Assembly: GCA_045636705.1 (NCBI GenBank)
Contig: JAZTYA010000033.1
Coordinates: 1-64,000 of the forward strand
From: SFWF01 sp045636705
Lineage (GTDB): Bacteria > Bacillota > Clostridia > Oscillospirales > Acutalibacteraceae
Reading direction: 5' to 3'
DNA: 64,000 nucleotides
The translations under genes were made by a program, and so were the position numbers. Below the pieces are notes generated by a model, which saw nothing but the letters and a program-made list of their open reading frames with translations, was not told where the DNA came from and ran no database searches. This document shows, one piece after another, positions 51,195-60,971 of this stretch. How positions within the stretch are numbered: the first letter of the stretch is position 1; each line of letters begins with the position of its first letter.

Positions 51195-52859
51195 ATGCTA
51201 AAATACCTACATATTGAAAATATTGCGGTAATTGAATCGGCTAGTATTGAACCAACCGAGGGCTTTAACGTCCTGTCTGGTGAAACGGGCGCAGGTAAGT
51301 CAATTATTATAGATTCAATTAATGCAATTTTAGGTGAAAGAACATCTAAAGAGCTTATCCGTAACGGCAAGGATAAAGCGGTGGTTTCGGCACTCTTTTC
51401 GGATTTGTCCGCAGAGGCTAAGGCAAATATTGTTGATGGTGGATTTGAACTCGATGAAGATGGCAACCTGCTAATTCAAAGGGTGTTATCTAACAGCGGA
51501 AACGGCAGTATAAAAATTAATAGCCGTCCCGCTACCGCTACTGTTTTAAAGGAAATCGGAAAGAACCTTATAAACATTCACGGTCAGCATGATAGCCAAA
51601 TGCTTTTAAAGCCTGAAAATCACTATATTTATCTCGATTTACTTGCGGGCAATAAAGATTTATTAGATGCATACCATACCGCCTTTAAGCAGTTTACCGA
51701 CATAAGAAGAGAGATTAAAGCGCTTGAAACCGATGAGGATAAAAAGTACGAGCGAATGGACCTTCTTCGTTACCAAATCAATGAACTTGAGTCGGCAAAC
51801 CTTAAAGCAGGCGAGTATGAAGAACTTAAAAAGAATAAAGATTTAGCCGAAAACAGTGAAAAAATCGCTAAGAGAATTAAAGAAAGCATTTTTCTTTTAT
51901 CTGGTGACGACGATACTGACGGCGCAATAATCAGTACCGACAAGGCTGTTAAGTTGCTAACCGACATAGGTGTACCTGAGTCTGAAACTACCTTAAACGA
52001 GCTTTCAACGGCCAACGATACCCTTCATAACGTACTTGCATCTTTAAGAAGTCTTTTGGAAAGCGTTTCTTTTGACCGAAATTATTTTGAAAATTTGCAA
52101 GATAGACTTGAAATAGTGCATACCTTAATGTTAAAATATGGTGGCACCGAAGAGAAGGCTATTGAGTTTTTAAATAGGGCTCGAAAAGAACTTGAAACAA
52201 TAGAACTTTCAGAAGAAAGACTAAACGATTTACAACAAGAACTCTTAGATGCTGAGCAAAACCTTATTTTAGCAGGGGACAGGCTTACAGAATCAAGAAA
52301 AAACGCCTCTTCCTTCTTTGCACAACAGGTTTGTGAAGCACTTTCCTCAATGGATATGGATAACGTTGAGTTCGTTGTCAGTGTAAATGAGGGCAAATAT
52401 ACAAAGACCGGTAAGGACGTTGTTGAATTTATGATTTCAACCAACGCCGGAGAAACAATAAAGCCTCTTTATAAGATTGCATCTGGCGGTGAGCTTTCAC
52501 GAATAATGCTCGCTATTAAGAGCATCATTGCCGACAAGGACGATGTTGATACCCTTATTTTCGATGAAATTGACACCGGTATTAGCGGTAGAGCGGCTTC
52601 AAAGGTTGCTATTCGTTTAAGACAGGTTTCAAAAAGCCGACAGGTTATCTGTGTAACCCACTTAGCGCAGATAGCGGCGGCGGCCGAGGGACATTTCCTT
52701 ATTGAAAAGAATGTTTCTGAAGGCAAGACTTATACAAAGGTTGAACTGTTAAAAGACAATGCCAGGGTTGAAGAAATCGCTAGGATTATGTCGGGCACAG
52801 TTCTAACAGAAAAAACAATTCAAACAGCTAAGGAATTATTAGATAGGAGTAATATATAA
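51195..52859 (+). CDS. recN: DNA repair protein RecN
   Basis: The 554-residue SMC-like ATPase has Walker A GETGAGKSIIID near residues 30-41, NIHGQHDSQML, a central coiled coil, the signature SGGELSRIMLA and Walker B DTLIFDEIDTGISG. It acts early in double-strand break repair. Its stop overlaps the tyrS ATG by one base. Confidence 0.97.
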   Translation: MLKYLHIENIAVIESASIEPTEGFNVLSGETGAGKSIIIDSINAILGERTSKELIRNGKDKAVVSALFSDLSAEAKANIVDGGFELDEDGNLLIQRVLSNSGNGSIKINSRPATATVLKEIGKNLINIHGQHDSQMLLKPENHYIYLDLLAGNKDLLDAYHTAFKQFTDIRREIKALETDEDKKYERMDLLRYQINELESANLKAGEYEELKKNKDLAENSEKIAKRIKESIFLLSGDDDTDGAIISTDKAVKLLTDIGVPESETTLNELSTANDTLHNVLASLRSLLESVSFDRNYFENLQDRLEIVHTLMLKYGGTEEKAIEFLNRARKELETIELSEERLNDLQQELLDAEQNLILAGDRLTESRKNASSFFAQQVCEALSSMDMDNVEFVVSVNEGKYTKTGKDVVEFMISTNAGETIKPLYKIASGGELSRIMLAIKSIIADKDDVDTLIFDEIDTGISGRAASKVAIRLRQVSKSRQVICVTHLAQIAAAAEGHFLIEKNVSEGKTYTKVELLKDNARVEEIARIMSGTVLTEKTIQTAKELLDRSNI

Positions 52860-54079
52860 TGGCACTATACGAAGAATTAATTGAGCGTGGGCTTATCGCT
52901 CAGGTTACAAATGAGGAAGAAATCCGCAATATGATTAATGAGGGTAAGGCTACCTTCTATATCGGATTTGACTGTACTGCGGATAGTCTTACTGCAGGAC
53001 ACTTTATGGCTTTAACCCTTATGAAGAGACTTCAAATGGCAGGCAATAAGCCAATTGCCCTTATCGGTGGCGGTACTACAATGATTGGCGACCCTTCGGG
53101 AAGAACCGATATGAGAAAGATGCTTACCATTGAGGATATAAGACATAATGCCGACTGCTTTAAGCGTCAGATGGAAAGCTTTATCGATTTTTCAGACGGC
53201 AAGGCTTTAATGGTAAACAATGCAGACTGGCTTTTAGACCTAAATTACGTTGAGCTTCTTCGTGAGGTTGGTGCTTGCTTCTCGGTTAACAATATGCTTC
53301 GTGCCGAGTGCTATAAGCAGAGAATGGAAAAGGGCCTTTCCTTCTTTGAGTTCAACTATATGATTATGCAGTCTTATGACTTCTATCATCTCTTCAAAAA
53401 CTATAACTGTAACATGCAGTTTGGTGGCGATGACCAGTGGTCTAATATGCTTGGCGGTACCGAGCTTATCCGTAAAAAACTCGGCAAGGATGCGCACGCT
53501 ATGACAATAACCCTTCTTACCGATTCTCAGGGTAAAAAGATGGGCAAAACCGCAGGAAATGCAGTTTGGCTTGATGCTAATAAAACCACACCTTATGAGT
53601 TTTATCAGTATTGGCGCAACGTTGATGATGCCGACGTTATCAAGTGTATTAAGATGTTAACCTTCATCCCAATTGAAACCATACGCGAGTATGAGAAGTG
53701 GGAAGGAAGCGACCTTAATAAAGCTAAGGAAATTTTAGCTTATGAGCTTACCTCTATGATACACGGCACCGAGGAAGCAGAAAAGGCACAAAACGCCGCT
53801 AGAGCCATTTTTGGCGGCGGTGCAGACGATGCTAATATGCCTACAACCACTTTGGAAGCATCCGACTTTTTGGATGGCGAAATCGGTCTTTTAACCCTTA
53901 TGTCAAAGGCAGGACTTATCGCATCTAACGGAGAGGGAAGAAGACTTGTTCAACAAGGCGGCGTAATGGTTGACGGCGAAAAGGCAACCGACCCCGCAAT
54001 GAAGATAAGCCTTGATAAATTCGCAGACGGCGTAGTAATCAAAAAAGGCAAAAAAATCTTCCACAAGTTTACAGTATAA
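52859..54079 (+). CDS. tyrS: Tyrosyl-tRNA synthetase
   Basis: The 406-residue class I synthetase has a HIGH-like AGHFMALT near residue 46, the tyrosine site MQSYDFYHLF and GGDDQWSNMLGG, KMSKS variant KKMGKT near 228, and a C-terminal S4 domain (GRRLVQQGGVMVDG). The KMGKT form and length fit the TyrZ-like/TyrS class. There is no T-box leader because recN abuts it. Confidence 0.97.
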   Translation: MALYEELIERGLIAQVTNEEEIRNMINEGKATFYIGFDCTADSLTAGHFMALTLMKRLQMAGNKPIALIGGGTTMIGDPSGRTDMRKMLTIEDIRHNADCFKRQMESFIDFSDGKALMVNNADWLLDLNYVELLREVGACFSVNNMLRAECYKQRMEKGLSFFEFNYMIMQSYDFYHLFKNYNCNMQFGGDDQWSNMLGGTELIRKKLGKDAHAMTITLLTDSQGKKMGKTAGNAVWLDANKTTPYEFYQYWRNVDDADVIKCIKMLTFIPIETIREYEKWEGSDLNKAKEILAYELTSMIHGTEEAEKAQNAARAIFGGGADDANMPTTTLEASDFLDGEIGLLTLMSKAGLIASNGEGRRLVQQGGVMVDGEKATDPAMKISLDKFADGVVIKKGKKIFHKFTV

Positions 54080-54136
54080 GAAAAATCCACCCGTGAGGGT
54101 ACCTTCTATAAAGCAGGTTGACCTGTGCCCTATAAT

Positions 54137-54172
54137 AAAAGGACAGAGAATTTCACGTTCTCTGTCCTTTTT
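54137..54172 (+). terminator. Terminator after tyrS
   Basis: A 14-bp perfect stem AAAAGGACAGAGAA / TTCTCTGTCCTTTT with loop TTTCACG and a T run ends the long nusB-tyrS gene string. The rest of 54080-54357 contains only short imperfect inverted repeats and no gene. Confidence 0.9.
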
Positions 54173-54329
54173 CACACGCCTTGCCCTGCAAGGTATAGTG
54201 TGTTACGTCTTGTAGGTGTACTATTGGGTGGTAAATAGCCTCCCTTTACACAAGGGGGCCTTAGTTTTGTGTGCCTCGAAAGTTCGTCTATTTTCTTGAC
54301 AAGCACTGCTTTTGAGGGCACAAAAGCGA

Positions 54330-54350
54330 AGCCCCGCGCGAGGCGGGGCT
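54330..54350 (-). terminator. Hairpin after the XRE/TPR regulator
   Basis: The 8-bp GC stem AGCCCCGC / GCGGGGCT with loop GCGAG is followed on the minus strand by TCGCTTTT, just past the stop of the regulator at 54358. The stem is strong and the T tract poor. Confidence 0.6.
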
Positions 54351-54357
54351 GAATAAC

Positions 54358-55464
54358 TTATTTCGCATGCTGATTCAATTTCTCGATAATTGAAATGAAA
54401 CGGGGCTCCTGACGAATGCAATCATATCGAGGATGCTGCATTTTTTCAAGAATATGATAGCATTCTGTATGCTCTGTACACTCGTGAAAATCTTTGCTCG
54501 GTTCAGGATAAATCAATTTATCTGTAAGAATTGATGTGAAAAATTTACCGTGGTCATTTATATACGCTTTATCGTGTTCAATAGCGTGATAACACATTTT
54601 TTCAAGAAATTCAATGGTTCCATCTATTTTGCCTTGTGCAATTTGATAGGTGGAGATCAACCAATAATTTCTGGAGAGACGAACATGATAAAACATGAGA
54701 TTATCCCCGTATATCTTCTTATATAGATGGTTGGAAATAGTAAGCATTTCAATTTTTTTATCCCAAGTTGATGGGTCGTCTGGCAAATCTTCATGTAGCA
54801 CAAGATTGTGAATGGACAATCCCAAGCCATCGGTAAATTTATCAATCTCGTCTTGAATATAAAATTCTGTATTTCCATCACCAATTCCGCAAGCAAGAGC
54901 AGTTTCGCGGCAGTACTTCATCGGCGAGAGCAATTCTAATGTGCTTCTCGCTTTTTGTATTTCTCCCAATTCGTTATATATGCTACTTAAAGTACAAATT
55001 GCTTCATAACGTATGTCTTCATCATGGCAGTTGTCAATTACCGATAAACATAGGGTTTCAGATTCATGAATCAGGGATTTCTCGTGTGTATTGCTCCATT
55101 CGTCCAACAAACAGGCAGCAAGATAAACTTTGATTTTGGAATCGTTAGGAAATTTAACAAACGCATCGCGCACGAAAGAAAGCCTTTCTTGATGCGTTCC
55201 CACTTCTGCCAAACGTCGCAATTCTTTTTTAATATTAGCAAGTTCTTCTTCTCGCTCCGACAGCTTATATCCAAGAAGCTCATCCGTACTGACCGAGAAA
55301 AAGTCTGCCAACGCCGGAAGAAGTTCTATATCGGGATAACCACCTTCGGATTCCCAACGAGATATCGCTTGAGGCGTAACGCCTATAGCGGTGGCAAGGG
55401 TGTCTTGTGTAATATTATTATTTGCACGAAGTTTTTTGATAATCGCACCTATTTTAATGTTCAT
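54358..55464 (-). CDS. XRE-family regulator with long helical C-terminal domain
   Basis: The 368-residue protein has an N-terminal HTH_3 domain (IGAIIKKLRANNNITQDTLATAIGVTPQAISRWESEGGYPDIELLPALADFF). About 290 residues of helical, TPR-like sequence follow, with no clear ligand motif. Such one-component regulators are common in Clostridia and may bind peptides; this is not shown. GGAGG precedes the ATG. A CACCGGTG palindrome at 55487-55494 lies just upstream. The gene stands alone. Confidence 0.88.
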   Translation of the reverse strand: MNIKIGAIIKKLRANNNITQDTLATAIGVTPQAISRWESEGGYPDIELLPALADFFSVSTDELLGYKLSEREEELANIKKELRRLAEVGTHQERLSFVRDAFVKFPNDSKIKVYLAACLLDEWSNTHEKSLIHESETLCLSVIDNCHDEDIRYEAICTLSSIYNELGEIQKARSTLELLSPMKYCRETALACGIGDGNTEFYIQDEIDKFTDGLGLSIHNLVLHEDLPDDPSTWDKKIEMLTISNHLYKKIYGDNLMFYHVRLSRNYWLISTYQIAQGKIDGTIEFLEKMCYHAIEHDKAYINDHGKFFTSILTDKLIYPEPSKDFHECTEHTECYHILEKMQHPRYDCIRQEPRFISIIEKLNQHAK

Positions 55465-55486
55465 ATTATACCTCCGAAAAGTTTAT

Positions 55487-55494
55487 CACCGGTG
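55487..55494. promoter_or_regulatory. CACCGGTG palindrome upstream of the XRE regulator
   Basis: This is a perfect 8-bp palindrome 23 bases before the start codon, next to TATAAT-like sequence on the minus strand. It is a possible autoregulatory site by position only. Confidence 0.3.
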
Positions 55495-55621
55495 TAATTA
55501 TAATATAGCATATATTTTTCAAAAAACAATTATCAATTCGTTGTTAAATAGGTAAAGCAGTACTTTACATCAAGAAGAAGTAAAATACTGATTTACGGCA
55601 GGTGCGCCAAGGGTGGATTTT

Positions 55622-56893
55622 TTATTTTGCTATCTTTTCTTTATTTATCTGTTCCATACGGAGTTTATAGATTTCTTCGGTCGCAAACGAAAGCTTTGTT
55701 ACTACATTCTGCTTTTCAGGGTAGCAATAGAAGGAGTCCTTGTCTGTCGAAATATCGATACAGTCAAAAGGCTTTATATAACAGTAATCGTATTCCACGT
55801 GAACGCCGTACATACTTTCTGCCGAACGATGAACCTCATAATCTTCTCCGTTATAGTGGCCCAGAAGTTTAAAGCCGTCTAGTGAGTGGGTAAGAACAGC
55901 ATCCCCTAAATGTTCAAACTGCATACAGCGTGGAAGGGAATAAACATCAACCTTGTCTTCAAAGGAATATTCACCCTTTTCAATTTGTTCTCTAACTTGA
56001 CTACGTTCCCACTCGAACCAGTCGGGGATATGCGAAAACTCGGTTTCGCCATTTGTTGCGCAAAGAACACCCAGTTCATCCATAACCCACTCTTTGCCAC
56101 ACTCTTCGCAAAATAAACTAGCACCGCTACTATTCATTTTAAATTCGGTTTTACAGTGTGGGCACTGATATAAAACCTTGTGTAAACCTTCGGCTCTAAA
56201 GTCTTCGGTAATCTTAATATTTTGGTCCTTTTGCCATTTGTATTCATCATACTGCATAGCCTGTCTTATAGTAGCGTTAATTTCATCCACGCTCATATTT
56301 TTAAGGTCTTCGGCAGTTAAAATTTGCTCCATTGTAGTATAAAGCGGAACCTTTCTTACCTTTCTGTAGTTCCAAAAAGGAGTTCTCAAGTAATTACCGT
56401 GATGAAGAAGCACAACAACAGGAACCTTGCAACTTTTTACAAGTTTGCCTAAAGAATCGGGGAGAATAGCGGTAGTTCCAATGGGCGTGTATCTGGCTTC
56501 CGGGTACATACAAAGCACGTCGCCACGGCTGAGCACCTTCTTTATAGACTTAATAAGGTGCAAATCGGTTGTGAATTTTCTTTTACAAATACAACCTAAA
56601 AGTTCCATAAGCCAGGGTCTTCTATAGTAACCGTCAACCGTTGCAACGTTGTTTACTCTATGTGGAAATGTGGCAATCGCAGAAAGCTCAAAATCTATAA
56701 AATAGTGGTGATTGCTTAGCAAAATATACGGTGGTTTTAAACCCTCCATATTTATTTTTTCGATTTTGTACTTTACGCCAAACATTAAAACTATTTTGCT
56801 TACAATATAAAGCAAAAAGGTCATAATCTTTGGTTGTCTTATCGGGTATTTGGCAGTATTATAATATTTTTTATTTTTATAATTTACTTCCAT
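55622..56893 (-). CDS. PlsC-like lysophospholipid acyltransferase with inserted zinc ribbon
   Basis: The start MEVNYKNKK at 56893 has AAGGAG upstream and gives 423 residues; a longer upstream frame is rejected. The acyltransferase block I is SNHHYFIDFELS (NHxxxxD) near residues 60-71 and block III is MYPEARYTP near 130. This is followed, unusually, by a zinc ribbon (CPHCKTEF ... FCEECGKEW) near 245-275 and a 150-residue C-terminal domain. It probably acylates a lipid or a related acceptor at the membrane. The acceptor is unknown. Confidence 0.85.
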   Translation of the reverse strand: MEVNYKNKKYYNTAKYPIRQPKIMTFLLYIVSKIVLMFGVKYKIEKINMEGLKPPYILLSNHHYFIDFELSAIATFPHRVNNVATVDGYYRRPWLMELLGCICKRKFTTDLHLIKSIKKVLSRGDVLCMYPEARYTPIGTTAILPDSLGKLVKSCKVPVVVLLHHGNYLRTPFWNYRKVRKVPLYTTMEQILTAEDLKNMSVDEINATIRQAMQYDEYKWQKDQNIKITEDFRAEGLHKVLYQCPHCKTEFKMNSSGASLFCEECGKEWVMDELGVLCATNGETEFSHIPDWFEWERSQVREQIEKGEYSFEDKVDVYSLPRCMQFEHLGDAVLTHSLDGFKLLGHYNGEDYEVHRSAESMYGVHVEYDYCYIKPFDCIDISTDKDSFYCYPEKQNVVTKLSFATEEIYKLRMEQINKEKIAK

Positions 56894-56921
56894 CGATAAC
56901 TCCTTAGATTTATTTATAAAA

Positions 56922-56950
56922 AGTATATTATATAGAAATATGTTTGTCAA
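56922..56950 (-). promoter_or_regulatory. Promoter of the acyltransferase gene
   Basis: Minus strand: TTGACA, 17 bases, TATACT, 29-57 bases upstream of the start codon. Confidence 0.72.
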
Positions 56951-56952
56951 AT

Positions 56953-56982
56953 AAAAAAGTAGCAGTCAAACTGACTGCTACT
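56953..56982 (-). terminator. Terminator of the asd-dapA-dapB operon
   Basis: A 10-bp stem AGTAGCAGTC / GACTGCTACT is followed by TTTTTT on the minus strand, directly after the dapB stop. Confidence 0.9.
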
Positions 56983-56987
56983 AATCT

Positions 56988-57743
56988 TTAAAACTTAACT
57001 ATATCGTTCATATCATAAAGTCCTGCTTCTTTTCCTGCTAAGAAAACAGCCGCCTTAATTGAACCTTCGGCAAAAACTTCCTTTGAAGAAGCGTGATGCG
57101 AAAGGGTAATAACCTCATCGTGTCCCGCAAAAATAACGTCGTGCTCACCAACAATGGTGCCGCCGCGAATAGAATGAATACCAATCTCATTTTTTGCGCG
57201 CTTCTCGCGTTTTGAATGACGGTCATAGGTAAACATCATCTTATCGTCCAAAGCCTCGTTAACGGCATTTGCAAGCATAATAGCGGTGCCCGAAGGAGCA
57301 TCAACTTTAAGGTTGTGATGCTTTTCAACAATCTCAATATCAAAGCTGTCACCTAAAATAGATGCGGCCTTTTTTGAAAGGGCAACCAAAAGATTAATAC
57401 CTAGCGACATATTAAATGTGAAGAAAAGGGGAATATCCTTTGATGCTAATTTTATCTTCTCTGTTTGCTCTGCAGAATAACCTGTTGTAGCAATAACAAC
57501 GGGTAGGTTATTTTTCTTTGCAAATAAAAGCAGAGAATCAAGCAAAGCGGGATTTGAAAAGTCAATAATTACATCGGCTTTTTCGGTTACCTTATCAAAG
57601 GAACTGTATATCGGAAAATCGGCAGAGCCATCGGTATAAAGGTCAATACCTGCTACTATCTTGCAGTCTGAATAAGCCTTGATACAGTTTGCGATAACCC
57701 TTCCCATTTTGCCGGCAGCACCACACAAAATAATATTTGTCAT
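56988..57743 (-). CDS. dapB: 4-hydroxy-tetrahydrodipicolinate reductase
   Basis: The 251-residue protein has the NAD(P)-binding GAAGKMGRVI at residues 8-17, the catalytic EKHHNLKVDAPSGTA near 140-154 and the C-terminal GEHDVIFAGHDE. It is the second dedicated step toward diaminopimelate and lysine. It follows dapA by 26 bases. Confidence 0.97.
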   Translation of the reverse strand: MTNIILCGAAGKMGRVIANCIKAYSDCKIVAGIDLYTDGSADFPIYSSFDKVTEKADVIIDFSNPALLDSLLLFAKKNNLPVVIATTGYSAEQTEKIKLASKDIPLFFTFNMSLGINLLVALSKKAASILGDSFDIEIVEKHHNLKVDAPSGTAIMLANAVNEALDDKMMFTYDRHSKREKRAKNEIGIHSIRGGTIVGEHDVIFAGHDEVITLSHHASSKEVFAEGSIKAAVFLAGKEAGLYDMNDIVKF

Positions 57744-57769
57744 ATTTTAAACATCCTTAAAGATTTTTC

Positions 57770-58660
57770 TTATTTAATAAGTTCAAATTTTTTAAGCTCG
57801 TTTATGAGAACAGCCTTAGTATTAGGCTCCATAGGAGTCATAGGAAGGCGAACAGGACCCATATTCAATCCCATTTCATTCATTGCTTCCTTAACGGGAA
57901 TTGGGTTCACCTCAATAAACAAAGCATCAATTAAAGAAGAAAGTTCAATCTGCATAGCAGCGGCACCCTCAAGGTCACCACTTAGCATCTTGTCGCACAT
58001 CTCAACGGTTTCTTTAGGCATTACGTTTGAAAGAACCGAGATAACACCCTTACCGCCAAGAGCCATAATAGGAACGATTTGGTCATCGTTGCCCGAATAG
58101 ATATCAAGCTTATCTCCGCATAGAAGTCTTGTCTTTACAACGCTTGAAACGTCGCCGTTAGCTTCTTTAATAGCAACGATATTTTCAACCTCTGCAAGTT
58201 TTGCGTAGGTTTCAGGCTTAATGTTTACGCCTGTTCTTGAAGGAACGTTATAAAGAATGATGGGAAGAGATACACGCTCTGCAATATACTTATAATGAGC
58301 CACAAGACCTGCCTGTGTAGCCTTATTATAGTAAGGAGTTACGATTAAAAGTGCATCAGCGCCTGCTTCTTCTGCCTCAATAGCTAGGTCAGCGGCACAC
58401 TTTGTATCATTACTGCCTGCGCCTGCAATAATCTTAACTCTGCCGTTTGCGTGCTTGATAGCTTCACGAATAACCTCAGAATGCTCTTCAAGTGTCATTG
58501 TAGCAGATTCACCGGTTGTACCGCAAATAACTAAAGCGGGAATACCTGCTTCAATCTGCTCATCAATTAAAGTACGAAAACGCGGAAAGTTAATTGAACC
58601 GTCAGGGTTCATAGGAGTAACAAGTGCTGTAGCAACGCCTGTAAAAATAGTTTTTTTCAT
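57770..58660 (-). CDS. dapA: 4-hydroxy-tetrahydrodipicolinate synthase
   Basis: The ATG at 58660 has AGGTGA five bases upstream and gives 296 residues; GTG nine bases earlier overlaps that site. The TIM-barrel motifs are CGTTGESATMTLEEH near residue 40, the Tyr of YYNKATQAGL, and the Schiff-base Lys in VAIKEANGD near residue 160. It condenses pyruvate with aspartate semialdehyde, which the upstream gene asd makes. Confidence 0.97.
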   Translation of the reverse strand: MKKTIFTGVATALVTPMNPDGSINFPRFRTLIDEQIEAGIPALVICGTTGESATMTLEEHSEVIREAIKHANGRVKIIAGAGSNDTKCAADLAIEAEEAGADALLIVTPYYNKATQAGLVAHYKYIAERVSLPIILYNVPSRTGVNIKPETYAKLAEVENIVAIKEANGDVSSVVKTRLLCGDKLDIYSGNDDQIVPIMALGGKGVISVLSNVMPKETVEMCDKMLSGDLEGAAAMQIELSSLIDALFIEVNPIPVKEAMNEMGLNMGPVRLPMTPMEPNTKAVLINELKKFELIK

Positions 58661-58689
58661 TAATTTCACCTTCTAAATAAAATAGGTAA

Positions 58690-59769
58690 TTAATCCATAT
58701 AACCCTTAGCACAGAGAAGCTCTGCAAGTAAAACAGCGCCGCCTGCTGCACCACGAAGGGTGTTGTGTGAAAGACAAACAAACTTGTAGTCATACTGACT
58801 ATCTTCACGAAGACGACCGATAGAAACAGCCATACCACCTTCAAGACCACGATGAAGTTTTGTCTGAGGCATATTGTCTTCGGTAAAGTAGTTTAAGAAC
58901 TGCTTTGGAGCGCTTGGAAGCTCTAGCGCCTGAGGAGCGCCTGAGAACTCCTTCCAAACCTTTAAGATTTCTTCCTTTGAAGGTTTGTTATCAAAAGAAA
59001 CGAAAACTGCAGCCATGTGACCGTCAGATACGGGAACACGTAGACACTGAGCAGTAAACTTAGGAGAATCAGCAAGGGCAATCTTGCCATCTTCAACCTT
59101 ACCCCAAATCTTTAAAGGCTCTTTTTCACTCTTTTCTTCTTCGCCACCAATGTAGGGGATTACGTTATCAACCATTTCAGGCCAACGCTCAAAGGTTTTA
59201 CCTGCGCCTGAAATTGCCTGATAAGTACAAACTAAAGATTTAGAAATTCCAAATTTTGAAAGGGGATAGAGAGCAGGCACGTAGCTTTGAAGTGAGCAGT
59301 TTGACTTAACTGCGATAAAGCCCTTCTTTGTGCCAAGTCTTTTTCTTTGTGCCTCAATAACGTCGGTGTGGTCATCATTGATTTCAGGAATAATCATAGG
59401 AACGTCATCGGTAAAACGATGTGCGCTGTTGTTAGAAACAACGGGGCATTCAAGCTTTGCATAAGCTTCTTCTAAAGCCTTGATTTCATCCTTCTTCATA
59501 TCAACTGCGCAGAAAACAAAGTCAACGCTAGCGGCTATTTTTTCCATATCTTTCTGTGCGTCGCAGATAACCATATCTTTTAGAGCCTCAGGGATGGGTG
59601 TAGTCATTGCCCAACGGTCCTTAACACACTCCTCATAGGTTTTGCCTGCACTTCTTGAGCTTGCAGCTAAAACCTTTACCTCAAACCAAGGATGAGGGTC
59701 AAGTAGAGTAGCAAATCTTTGACCAACCATACCGGTGGCGCCTATAATTCCAACATTGTACTTTTTCAC
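58690..59769 (-). CDS. asd: Aspartate-semialdehyde dehydrogenase
   Basis: A GTG start (AGGAA upstream) gives 359 residues. The N-terminal GIIGATGMVGQRFATLL dinucleotide site, the catalytic cysteine in AVKSNCSLQSYVPAL near residue 150 and AISGAGKTFERWPEM fit the archaeal/fungal-like ASADH branch, which is longer than the E. coli type. It is first gene of the asd-dapA-dapB operon, from a promoter at 59859-59887. Confidence 0.95.
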   Translation of the reverse strand: MKKYNVGIIGATGMVGQRFATLLDPHPWFEVKVLAASSRSAGKTYEECVKDRWAMTTPIPEALKDMVICDAQKDMEKIAASVDFVFCAVDMKKDEIKALEEAYAKLECPVVSNNSAHRFTDDVPMIIPEINDDHTDVIEAQRKRLGTKKGFIAVKSNCSLQSYVPALYPLSKFGISKSLVCTYQAISGAGKTFERWPEMVDNVIPYIGGEEEKSEKEPLKIWGKVEDGKIALADSPKFTAQCLRVPVSDGHMAAVFVSFDNKPSKEEILKVWKEFSGAPQALELPSAPKQFLNYFTEDNMPQTKLHRGLEGGMAVSIGRLREDSQYDYKFVCLSHNTLRGAAGGAVLLAELLCAKGYMD

Positions 59770-59858
59770 AGTAATTCACATTCCTTCTAAAACAAGATAA
59801 AATTTTGGTTGATATATACTATCATATCTAATATAATATATTTATGCCATTATGATTA

Positions 59859-59887
59859 AATATATCATTTATAATAATGCTTGTCAA
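59859..59887 (-). promoter_or_regulatory. Promoter of the asd-dapA-dapB operon
   Basis: Minus strand: perfect TTGACA, 17 bases, TATATT. The leader is only about 85 bases and AT-rich, too short for a lysine riboswitch. Confidence 0.78.
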
Positions 59888-59940
59888 ACATAATTTGTTA
59901 CAAATTATAGGAAAATCTCTTATTAGGAATTGTGTAGAAT

Positions 59941-60963
59941 ATGAAAACAAAGGATTTCTTTTATCATTTGCCGGAGGAATTAATAGCACAAACACCGATT
60001 GAGCCTAGAAATTCTTCACGTCTTATGGTGCTTAGTAAAGATAAAAAAACAATTGAACATACAGTCTTTTCGTCACTTTTTGATTTTCTTAAAAAAGGCG
60101 ATACTTTAATACTTAACGATACTCGTGTTTTACCTGCAAGAATTTACGGAACAAAGAAGGATACAGGCGCTACGGTTGAATTTTTGCTTCTTAAAAACTT
60201 GGGTAACAATAATTGGGAAGCTTTGGCAGGCCCCGGAAGAAGAGCAAAACCGGGTACCGAGTTTAAGTTTAGCGACAGGCTTTCGTGTAAGGTTTTAGAA
60301 ACAACTCCTGAGGGCAACCGAATTATCCATTTCGATTACGAAGGCGAGTTTTTCTCCTTGCTTGATGAGGTAGGACAAATGCCCCTACCACATTATATTA
60401 CCGAAAAGCTTAAAGATAACGAAAGATATCAAACGGTTTATTCAAAAGAGATGGGCTCTGCAGCGGCTCCTACAGCCGGTCTTCACTTCACCGAGGAAAT
60501 GCTAGAGGAACTAAAGAACAAGGGGATTAATATCGGCTACGTTACGTTGCATGTAGGTCTTGGAACCTTTAGACCCGTTAAAGCTGAAAATATAACCGAC
60601 CACACAATGCATACCGAACATTATATTGTTCCGAAAGAAACGGCAGAGCTTATAAACAAAACAAAAGAAAACGGCGGAAGAGTTATTGCTGTAGGCACTA
60701 CAAGTTGCAGAACCCTTGAAAGCGCTGCCACAAAAGAGGGCAAGCTTACAGAGTGTAGCGGAGATACAAGCATTTTTATCTATCCGGGCTATACGTTTAA
60801 ATGCATTGACGGACTTATTACTAATTTCCATCTACCCGAAAGCACTTTAATTATGTTGGTTTCTGCATTTGCGGGATACGAAAATACAATGAATGCTTAT
60901 AAAACGGCTGTTGAAGAAAAGTATCGCTTCTTTAGCTTCGGCGATGCTATGCTTATTATTTAG
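59941..60963 (+). CDS. queA: S-adenosylmethionine:tRNA ribosyltransferase-isomerase
   Basis: The 340-residue protein has family motifs DFFYHLPEELIAQTPIEPRNSSRL at the start, LILNDTRVLPARIYG, EMGSAAAPTAGLHFT and LHVGLGTFRPV. It makes epoxyqueuosine from preQ1 in tRNA. It is paired with tgt eight bases downstream, the usual order. Confidence 0.98.
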   Translation: MKTKDFFYHLPEELIAQTPIEPRNSSRLMVLSKDKKTIEHTVFSSLFDFLKKGDTLILNDTRVLPARIYGTKKDTGATVEFLLLKNLGNNNWEALAGPGRRAKPGTEFKFSDRLSCKVLETTPEGNRIIHFDYEGEFFSLLDEVGQMPLPHYITEKLKDNERYQTVYSKEMGSAAAPTAGLHFTEEMLEELKNKGINIGYVTLHVGLGTFRPVKAENITDHTMHTEHYIVPKETAELINKTKENGGRVIAVGTTSCRTLESAATKEGKLTECSGDTSIFIYPGYTFKCIDGLITNFHLPESTLIMLVSAFAGYENTMNAYKTAVEEKYRFFSFGDAMLII

Positions 60964-60971
60964 GAGAAAAA

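Noticed and set aside
54181..54300. CCTCCC/GGGGG inverted repeat resembling an insertion-sequence remnant
   Set aside because: Only about seven base pairs form, there is no transposase frame or target duplication, and it may be chance.
59770..59940. Lysine riboswitch upstream of asd
   Set aside because: The leader after the mapped-looking promoter is only about 85 AT-rich bases with no multi-stem core, too short for the roughly 170-base lysine aptamer.
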